Assembly (NCBI GenBank): GCA_045580145.1
Contig: JAZNNI010000091.1
Coordinates: 1 to 17,608, forward strand
Direction: 5' to 3'
Source of the DNA: UBA1738 sp045580145
GTDB lineage: Bacteria; Bacillota; Clostridia; UBA1381
DNA: 17,608 nt
The position numbers and the translations under genes were made by a program. Shown in pieces: positions 7,724 through 13,243 of this stretch. The notes beneath the pieces were generated by a model. That model saw nothing but the letters and a program-made list of their open reading frames with translations, was not told where the DNA came from and searched no databases. Positions within the stretch are counted from its first letter, which is position 1. Each line of letters begins with the position of its first letter.

Positions 7724-8712
7724 AAATAGCAGTAATCGGTTCGGGAAGCTGGGGATGTGCCGCAGCAATTTTACTTGCAAATAACGGAAATGACGTTTAC
7801 CTATGGAGCTGGCAACAGTCAGAAACAGACCGCTTAAATGCTGACCGCGAAAACAAAGAGGTTTTGCCGGGGAAAAAGTTTCCTGACAGTATAACCTGCT
7901 CGCACGATATGGAACTTTGCGTAAAGGATGCGGGGTTAATTGTAACTGTTGCACCAAGCCCTGCTACACGCACGACAGCAAAACAGCTTTCGCCTTTTGT
8001 AAAAGAGGGACAGGTGCTTGTAAATTTATCAAAAGGTCTTGAAGAGTCAACCTTGATGCGCCTTTCGGAAGTCTATGAAAGTGAAATTCCGCAGGCAGAG
8101 GTGGCAGTAATGAGTGGACCGTCGCACGCAGAGGAAGTGAGTCTTGGTCTGCCTACTACCAATGTAGTTGCGGCTAAAAAGCCTGAAATAGCTAAATATA
8201 TTCAAAATATATTTATGAGTGAGACGTTCAGAGTTTATACGGGCGATGATGTGATAGGTGTGGAACTTGGTGGGGCACTTAAAAATGTAATTGCTCTTTG
8301 CTCGGGGATTTGCGCCGGCATCGGCTACGGTGATAATACAAAGGCTGCTCTTATGACACGCGGCATTGCAGAAATCAAAAGACTTGGAGTTGCAATGGGT
8401 GCAAAAGCAGAAACATTTGCAGGACTTTCAGGAATAGGCGATTTAATCGTAACCTGCACAAGTTTGCATTCACGAAATAACCGAGCGGGGATTCTTCTTG
8501 GAAAGGGATATTCTTTGGAGGAAACACTTGCTGAAATTAAAATGGTAGTAGAAGGTGTTAATACTGCAAAGGCAGCATATAATTTAAGCAGGAAATACGA
8601 CGTTTCTATGCCGATAACAACGGAAGCCTTCAATATTCTTTTTAAAGGAAAGGATGCCAAAAAGGCTGTTTTGGATTTGATGACGAGAACAAGGACGGCT
8701 GAACAGAATTAA
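7720..8712 (+). CDS. gpsA: Glycerol-3-phosphate dehydrogenase [NAD(P)+]
   Basis: Cytosolic enzyme that reduces dihydroxyacetone phosphate to sn-glycerol 3-phosphate, the substrate of PlsY encoded just upstream. The 330 residues match the family. The Rossmann dinucleotide motif is GSGSWG (7-12). SKGLEEST, MSGPSHAEEV and GGALKNVIALCSGI (likely catalytic Lys188) follow in the expected order. GIGDLIVTCTS then HSRN, the family's substrate-phosphate region, comes after these. Start: ATG at 7720 within an ATGA overlap with plsY, preceded by AGGAGG inside the plsY tail, so translation is probably coupled. Eleven bases separate its stop from mntP. Confidence 0.97.
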   Translation: MKIAVIGSGSWGCAAAILLANNGNDVYLWSWQQSETDRLNADRENKEVLPGKKFPDSITCSHDMELCVKDAGLIVTVAPSPATRTTAKQLSPFVKEGQVLVNLSKGLEESTLMRLSEVYESEIPQAEVAVMSGPSHAEEVSLGLPTTNVVAAKKPEIAKYIQNIFMSETFRVYTGDDVIGVELGGALKNVIALCSGICAGIGYGDNTKAALMTRGIAEIKRLGVAMGAKAETFAGLSGIGDLIVTCTSLHSRNNRAGILLGKGYSLEETLAEIKMVVEGVNTAKAAYNLSRKYDVSMPITTEAFNILFKGKDAKKAVLDLMTRTRTAEQN

Positions 8713-8723
8713 GGGGTAGAATT

Positions 8724-9293
8724 ATGAACTTTATAACAGTTTTGCTGATAGGCTTAGGTGTAGCGATGGATGCCTTTTCGGTAGCTATAACAGACGGGAT
8801 TGTGTTGAAAAAGCCAAAGCTCTACGAGGCGGCAAAAATTGCATTGTTCTTTGGAATATTCCAGTTTTTAATGCCGTGTGCAGGATATATTTTAGGCAGT
8901 GCCTTTGCAAGATTTATCACGGCTTTTGACCATTGGATAGCATTTATTCTTCTTGCGTTTATAGGCGGAAAGATGATTTTTGAGGCAATCAGTGAGAAGG
9001 ATGAAGCTGGTGAAATTAAAAATCCCCTGTCCTTTGCGACACTCATCGTTCTTGCAGTGGCTACAAGCATTGATGCACTGGCGGTTGGTGTAACCTTTGC
9101 AACAATTCCAGGAGGAATGTCGGTGTTTTCGGCATCGTCTATAATCGGGCTTGTAACATTTGCTATTTCTTTTGCGGGAGTTTACATAGGAAGTAAATTC
9201 GGGAATTTGTTAGGAAATAAAGCAGAGATTGCCGGCGGTGTGGTTCTTTCGTTAATTGGTATAAAAATAATAATCGAGCATCTGTTCTTTTAA
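8724..9293 (+). CDS. mntP: Manganese efflux pump MntP
   Basis: Small inner-membrane exporter that lowers cytoplasmic Mn2+. The 189 residues and about six membrane helices match the MntP (YebN) family. The two halves each carry a conserved aspartate motif: GVAMDAFSVAITDG with Asp16, and ATSIDALAVGV with Asp117. Aspartates at these sites are needed in the E. coli protein. AAGGGG, overlapping the gpsA stop, is the ribosome binding site. It is the last gene of the DUF512-der-plsY-gpsA-mntP operon. No yybP-ykoY manganese riboswitch fits in the 11-base gap, so the gene appears to follow operon expression. No terminator is seen before the asnA promoter. Confidence 0.94.
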   Translation: MNFITVLLIGLGVAMDAFSVAITDGIVLKKPKLYEAAKIALFFGIFQFLMPCAGYILGSAFARFITAFDHWIAFILLAFIGGKMIFEAISEKDEAGEIKNPLSFATLIVLAVATSIDALAVGVTFATIPGGMSVFSASSIIGLVTFAISFAGVYIGSKFGNLLGNKAEIAGGVVLSLIGIKIIIEHLFF

Positions 9294-9297
9294 GTTG

Positions 9298-9326
9298 TTG
9301 ACAATTTTGTGCAGGTGGTATATAAT
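9298..9326 (+). promoter_or_regulatory. Perfect consensus sigma-A promoter for asnA
   Basis: TTGACA (9298-9303), 17 bases and TATAAT (9321-9326). Expected start near 9333, leaving a leader of about 30 bases before the GTG start. That is too short for a T-box. A 10-bp perfect palindrome, TGTAATTACA (9334-9343), lies at the expected start site. Confidence 0.88.
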
Positions 9327-9362
9327 TGAAAAATGTAATTACACAGAAATGAGGAAATTAGT

Positions 9363-10370
9363 GTGAAAAATCTTATCATTCCAAAGGACTATAAGTCCCT
9401 TTTATCGCTTCGTCAGACAGAACTTGCGATAAAAAAGGTTAAGGACTTTTTTGAAAGGGATTTGTCAATCCAGCTTAATTTAACGCGTGTGTCAGCGCCT
9501 TTGTTTGTTAAAAGGAGTAGTGGTTTAAACGACACCTTAAATGGCGTTGAAAGACCGGTTTCTTTTGATATTAATGGGATAGATGGTGAATATGAGATTG
9601 TTCAGTCGCTTGCGAAGTGGAAAAGATATGCCTTAAAGCATTATGGTTTTGGTCATAATGAGGGGCTTTACACAGATATGAATGCAATCCGTCGCGACGA
9701 AGACCTTGACAATATTCATTCAAGCTATGTTGACCAGTGGGACTGGGAAAAGGTGATTGATAAGTCAGAAAGAAATATTGAGACTTTAAAAAAGACGGTA
9801 GAGCTTATTTATAGTGCGATTAAGCATACCGAGAGATATATAGCATCGGAATTTGATTTTGCGGAAATTTATCTGCCGGAGGACATATTCTTCGTAACAA
9901 GTCAGGAACTTGAGGATATGTACCCTGACAAGACTCCGAAGGAACGCGAATATGCGATTGCAAAGGATAAGGGCGCAGTATTTTTGATGCAGATAGGCGG
10001 AGTTTTGAAGTCGGGAAATATGCACGACGGACGCGCCCCTGACTATGATGACTGGAATTTAAACGGAGATATTATTGTTTACTATCCTGTTTTGGATATT
10101 GCGCTTGAGCTTTCATCAATGGGAATAAGAGTTGATGAAGAAACACTTTTAAAACAGCTTAAAATCAGAGGAAAAGAAGAAAATGTAAACCTTCCTTTCC
10201 AGAAAGCACTGCTTTCTGGTGAGCTTCCATATACGATGGGTGGCGGAATAGGACAGTCAAGACTTTGTATGTATTTCTTGAGAAAAGCACACGTTGGTGA
10301 GGTTCAGTCGTCGGTGTGGCCTGAGGAAATGGAGAAAGAGTGCAAAGGAAACGGAATAAATTTATTATAA
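9363..10370 (+). CDS. asnA: Aspartate--ammonia ligase (asparagine synthetase A)
   Basis: Cytosolic ATP-dependent enzyme that makes asparagine from aspartate and free ammonia. It is built on the class II aminoacyl-tRNA synthetase fold, close to AspRS. The 335 residues match the family (about 330). Conserved blocks are NLTRVSAPLFV, GLNDTLNGVERPV, EIVQSLAKWKR, MNAIRRDEDLDNIHSSYVDQ and the class II motif 3 segment GGGIGQSRLCM (293-303, Arg300). The start is GTG at 9363, with GAGG (9351-9354) eight bases upstream; no nearby ATG fits. The gene is monocistronic, with its own promoter and a terminator downstream. Presence of AsnA suggests that ammonia is the nitrogen donor for asparagine here. Confidence 0.97.
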   Translation: MKNLIIPKDYKSLLSLRQTELAIKKVKDFFERDLSIQLNLTRVSAPLFVKRSSGLNDTLNGVERPVSFDINGIDGEYEIVQSLAKWKRYALKHYGFGHNEGLYTDMNAIRRDEDLDNIHSSYVDQWDWEKVIDKSERNIETLKKTVELIYSAIKHTERYIASEFDFAEIYLPEDIFFVTSQELEDMYPDKTPKEREYAIAKDKGAVFLMQIGGVLKSGNMHDGRAPDYDDWNLNGDIIVYYPVLDIALELSSMGIRVDEETLLKQLKIRGKEENVNLPFQKALLSGELPYTMGGGIGQSRLCMYFLRKAHVGEVQSSVWPEEMEKECKGNGINLL

Positions 10371-10377
10371 TAATTGA

Positions 10378-10406
10378 GGCATATTGCTTATGGCAATGTG
10401 CCTTTT
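10378..10406 (+). terminator. Terminator of asnA
   Basis: Arms 10378-10387 and 10393-10402 pair over 10 bp with one G-U wobble. The loop is TTATG and TTTT follows. Confidence 0.75.
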
Positions 10407-10413
10407 GAATATA

Positions 10414-10445
10414 TGAAAAAAATGAGCGGTTAGTCCGCTCATTTT
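10414..10445 (-). terminator. Terminator of ymdB
   Basis: Arms 10419-10429 and 10435-10445 form a perfect 11-bp stem with a five-base loop. On the minus strand it is followed by a run of seven T (complement of 10416-10422). It starts within the ymdB stop codon. The plus-strand flank also carries TTTT, so it may back up the asnA terminator. Confidence 0.85.
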
Positions 10446-11220
10446 AAAATTCTTTATAAATCCTTTCAATGCTCACAGTTTTCCCGGTTTTTTCGTCAAC
10501 CTCAAATATCGCGCCGCAGAACTGACCGCCACCCGATGCAACTGTGAATTTTTGCGGCATACCATTTAAAAATCTTTTTATAATGGTGTTTTTATCGACA
10601 CCAAGCACTGAACAGGAAGGGCCTGTCATTCCAAGGTCTGTGATATATCCTGTTCCGTTTGGGAGGATTTTGCTATCGGCTGTCTGAACGTGGGTATGCG
10701 TTCCAAAAAGTGCAGTAATTCTGCCGTCAAGGTAGTAGCCGAGAGCAATTTTTTCGCTTGTGGCTTCTGCGTGGAAGTCTACAAGGATTATATCGGTTCT
10801 GCTCTTTAATGCCTCAATCTCGCCATCAGCCGAAAAAAATGGCGATGATGCAATGCTTTGCATATATGTTCTGCCTATTAAGTTAATAACCCCTACGCGA
10901 ACACCGTTTTTGGCGGTGATGACAACGCTACCTTTTCCTGGGACGTCGCCCTCAAAATTGGCTGGACGTATGACTTCGTCGTTATATCGCATAATGTTTG
11001 CAATATCGGGGCAACCCCAAGTGTGATTTCCTGTTGTGAAAACGTCAATGCCGGCATTTTTAAGCTCCTCAAAAACAGGCTTTGTAAGGCCTCTGCCGTG
11101 AGAAGCATTTTCTGCATTTGCGATAACTAAGTCAACATCATACCTAAGCTGCTCGAGTTCTTTGAACACAGCGTCTCTGCCGATTCGTCCAAAAATATCG
11201 CCGATTGTGAGAATTTTCAT
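10444..11220 (-). CDS. ymdB: YmdB-family metallophosphoesterase (2',3'-cyclic nucleotide phosphodiesterase type)
   Basis: Cytosolic metal-dependent phosphodiesterase of the TIGR00282/YmdB family. In Bacillus subtilis YmdB hydrolyses 2',3'-cAMP and affects biofilm and motility decisions. The 258 residues match. Metal-site motifs in order are IGDIFGRIGR (Asp8), NAENASHGRG (35-44), TTGNHTWG (Asn65, His66), VDFHAEATSEK and FGTHTHVQTAD. The start at 11220 follows AAAGG about ten bases upstream. It lies directly downstream of rny, the order known in Firmicutes, though a terminator (11241-11272) sits between them. I find no clear promoter in the 82-base gap, so expression may depend on readthrough. 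Confidence 0.94.
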   Translation of the reverse strand: MKILTIGDIFGRIGRDAVFKELEQLRYDVDLVIANAENASHGRGLTKPVFEELKNAGIDVFTTGNHTWGCPDIANIMRYNDEVIRPANFEGDVPGKGSVVITAKNGVRVGVINLIGRTYMQSIASSPFFSADGEIEALKSRTDIILVDFHAEATSEKIALGYYLDGRITALFGTHTHVQTADSKILPNGTGYITDLGMTGPSCSVLGVDKNTIIKRFLNGMPQKFTVASGGGQFCGAIFEVDEKTGKTVSIERIYKEF

Positions 11221-11240
11221 ATTGGATATACCTTTCTATA

Positions 11241-11272
11241 AAAAACGGTTATCAGAGAAGATAACCGTTTTT
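11241..11272 (-). terminator. Terminator between rny and ymdB
   Basis: Perfect 13-bp arms (11241-11253 and 11260-11272) with a six-base loop, flanked by A/T-runs so that TTTTT follows on the minus strand. It lies 30 bases after the rny stop and 20 bases before the ymdB start. It may attenuate rather than fully block transcription into ymdB. Confidence 0.8.
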
Positions 11273-11302
11273 AGTAAAATATTGTGTAACAAATTGTGTT
11301 AA

Positions 11303-12874
11303 TTATTTTGCATAATCAACTGCACGTGTCTCACGGATAAGACTAATCTTAATCTGACCCGGATACTCAAGCTCAGACTCGATTTTCTTTACGATGTCTT
11401 TTGCAACAAGGAGCATTCCTGCATCGTTAACAACCTCAGGCTTGACCATAATTCTGATTTCGCGGCCTGCCTGAATGGCAAATGACTTATCAACACCACC
11501 AAAGCTGTTGGCGATTTCCTCAAGCTTCTCGAGTCTCTTGATATAAGTTTCGATGTTTTCACGTCTTGCACCAGGTCTTGCGGCACTTATTGCATCGGCT
11601 GCCTGAACGAGCTGTGCAACGATTGTCTGTGCATCGACGTCACCGTGGTGAGCCATAATAGCGTGGATAACATCGTCGTTTTCTTTGTATTTTTTAGCAA
11701 TGTCTGCACCTATTGTAACGTGCGAGCCTTCGATTTCGTGGTCCACAGCCTTACCTATATCGTGAAGAAGACCTGCACGTTTGGCAAGTGCTACGTCAAC
11801 ACCAAGCTCACCTGCCATAACACCGGCTAAGTGCGAAACCTCGATTGAATGACGAAGAACGTTCTGACCATAGCTTGTTCTAAAGCGCAAACGTCCAAGT
11901 AATTTAACAAGCTCAGGATGGAGTCCGTGCACGCCTGTTTCAAAGGTTGCAGCCTCGCCTTCCTGCTTGATTGTAGCCTCAACTTCTTTTCTTGCCTTGT
12001 CAACTAACTCTTCAATGCGTGCCGGATGGATACGTCCGTCAACGATGAGCTTTTCGAGTGCAATTCTCGCAATTTCTCTGCGAACAGGGTCAAAGCTTGA
12101 TAAAATTACAGCTTCCGGAGTATCATCAATAATCAAATCAACACCTGTAAGTGTTTCTAAAGTACGGATATTTCGTCCTTCACGTCCGATAATTCTGCCC
12201 TTCATTTCATCCGTAGGCAGTGCCACAACAGAAACTGTAGTTTCTGCTACGTGGTCAGCGGCAATCTTCTGGATTGAAGATGCAACAATGTTTTTAGCCT
12301 TTTTCTCAGCGGTATCTTTTGCTTCCTGCTCAATTTCTTTAACCATAATTGCGGCTTCGTGTCTGGCTTCCTGTTCAAGGTCACGGATGAGAAGTGCTTT
12401 TGCTTCCTGTTGTGACATACCTGAAATTTTTTCCAGAGCTTCAACCTGCTGGCGCTTTAATTCATCGATTTCAGCACTCTTTTTATCATATTCGCTGATT
12501 TTCTGATTAAGTGTCTGGTCTTTTTTCTCTAAAGCGTCATTTTTTCTTTCAAGATTTTCTTCTTTTTGGTTAACTCTTTTTTCCTGAATTGATAATTCAC
12601 GTCTGCGGTCTTTAATTTCAGCATCAAGTGCTGCACGCAATTTCTGATTTTCTTCCTTGGCTTCAAGGACAATTTCTCTTGCCTTGGATTTTGCATTCTT
12701 TCTGGCTTCTTCAACTATATTTTTCGCCTTTTCTTCGGCAGAGCCAAATTCAGCCTCTGCAAATTTCTTTCTGTATGAAATACCTGCGAAAAATGATACA
12801 ATATTAAGAAGCGCCAATCCTGCCGCAACGACTATAAGTATGATTTCCAATTTTTCTATCTCGTCCACCCCCAT
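11303..12874 (-). CDS. rny: Ribonuclease Y
   Basis: Membrane-anchored endoribonuclease that starts mRNA decay in many Firmicutes. The 523 residues match the family (about 520). It shows an N-terminal membrane helix (about residues 10-30), a long charged coiled coil (about 35-200), a KH domain with GRIIGREG (226-233), and an HD domain with LLHDIGK (His371-Asp372) followed by GSHVTIGADI and IMAHHGD. The start is uncertain. The ATG at 12872-12874 has no purine-rich site upstream; only a G-run (GGGGG plus TGG) lies at and just after it. A TTG at 12848-12850, or the GTG at 12866-12868, are alternatives, and all keep the membrane helix. A consensus promoter at 13015-13043 gives a leader of about 134 bases with a marked RNA structure. 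Confidence 0.96.
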   Translation of the reverse strand: MGVDEIEKLEIILIVVAAGLALLNIVSFFAGISYRKKFAEAEFGSAEEKAKNIVEEARKNAKSKAREIVLEAKEENQKLRAALDAEIKDRRRELSIQEKRVNQKEENLERKNDALEKKDQTLNQKISEYDKKSAEIDELKRQQVEALEKISGMSQQEAKALLIRDLEQEARHEAAIMVKEIEQEAKDTAEKKAKNIVASSIQKIAADHVAETTVSVVALPTDEMKGRIIGREGRNIRTLETLTGVDLIIDDTPEAVILSSFDPVRREIARIALEKLIVDGRIHPARIEELVDKARKEVEATIKQEGEAATFETGVHGLHPELVKLLGRLRFRTSYGQNVLRHSIEVSHLAGVMAGELGVDVALAKRAGLLHDIGKAVDHEIEGSHVTIGADIAKKYKENDDVIHAIMAHHGDVDAQTIVAQLVQAADAISAARPGARRENIETYIKRLEKLEEIANSFGGVDKSFAIQAGREIRIMVKPEVVNDAGMLLVAKDIVKKIESELEYPGQIKISLIRETRAVDYAK

Positions 12875-12898
12875 TGTAATGTAATAAAAATATAAATC

Positions 12899-12979
12899 GG
12901 GGATGCTGAATATATGAAATTTTTGTAAATTTACTCAAACTATATTTTCATAAACTACTATCAAAAATTCAACATTCCC
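12899..12979 (-). promoter_or_regulatory. Structured 5' leader of rny mRNA
   Basis: On the minus-strand RNA, a 5' arm (12979-12967) and a 3' arm (12911-12899) form 12 pairs with one bulge or A-C mismatch and one G-U. Inside lies a second stem, UAUGAAA (12952-12946) with UUUCAUA (12919-12913), and a self-complementary GUAAAUUUAC near the apex. The 3' arm ends in CAUCCCC, which can instead pair with the GGGGGUG that includes the last base of the rny ATG (7 pairs, one G-U). No known riboswitch class is recognised. The function is inferred only. Confidence 0.5.
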
Positions 12980-13014
12980 AATAAATAGTTTAAAGAAATA
13001 ACAAGCATATACCT

Positions 13015-13043
13015 ATTTTATCCTATTTTTGTGTCTGTGTCAA
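13015..13043 (-). promoter_or_regulatory. Sigma-A promoter for rny
   Basis: On the minus strand there is TTGACA (13043-13038), a 17-base spacer and TAAAAT (13020-13015). The expected start is near 13008, about 134 bases upstream of the rny ATG. Confidence 0.75.
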
Positions 13044-13125
13044 GAGAATATTGAAAATCAATAAAAGTGTAAGATAATTGTAAAAAAAAGAGGGTATAAT
13101 GTAAGATATAGGTGAAAAGTTAAGA

Positions 13126-13149
13126 TTTTTGTGAAAAACTGCACAAAAA
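13126..13149. promoter_or_regulatory. Inverted repeat upstream of glgB, Crp/Fnr-like operator
   Basis: Perfect 8-bp arms TTTTTGTG (13126-13133) and CACAAAAA (13142-13149) are separated by 8 bases. The core TGTGA-N6-GCACA (13130-13145) differs from the Crp consensus TGTGA-N6-TCACA at one base. It is centred about 75 bases before the predicted glgB transcription start, an activator-like position. A transcription-terminator role is unlikely because no gene ends here. The cognate protein is unknown. Confidence 0.45.
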
Positions 13150-13177
13150 CTTTTGGTTAAAATTTACTTTTTTAGTA

Positions 13178-13206
13178 TTTACTGTATAAAAAATATGTGA
13201 TATAAT
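13178..13206 (+). promoter_or_regulatory. Promoter of the glgBCD operon (extended -10)
   Basis: TATAAT (13201-13206) is preceded by TGA, giving an extended -10 (TGnTATAAT). With a 17-base spacer the -35 is TTTACT (13178-13183), which is weak. Such a promoter could depend on an activator. Expected start near 13213, 31 bases before the glgB ATG. Confidence 0.7.
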
Positions 13207-13243
13207 AACATATAGCAATCAAAGTGAGAGGGGACAACAGAGA

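Larger units (their letters stand above)
12875..13243. other. Divergent intergenic region between rny and glgB
   Basis: These 369 A/T-rich bases hold no convincing gene. From left to right they contain the structured rny leader (12899-12979), the rny promoter (13015-13043, minus), two TGTAAGATA repeats (13068-13076 and 13100-13108) with a related TTAAGAT at 13120-13126, a TATAAT without a partner box (13095-13100), a Crp/Fnr-like inverted repeat (13126-13149), and the glgB promoter (13178-13206) with its ribosome binding site (13226-13233). Confidence 0.8.

Noticed and set aside
9327..9362. T-box or other amino-acid riboswitch before asnA
   Set aside because: The leader is only about 30 bases, which cannot hold such an element.
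11967..12506. Plus-strand open frame of 179 codons opposite rny
   Set aside because: It is the shadow of the A/G-rich coiled-coil and KH coding sequence. The product is Ser/Ile-rich without any recognisable fold, and there is no ribosome binding site.
13089..13100. Second glgB promoter at the TATAAT of 13095-13100
   Set aside because: No acceptable -35 box at 16-18 bases upstream and no extended -10. The site at 13178-13206 is better placed.
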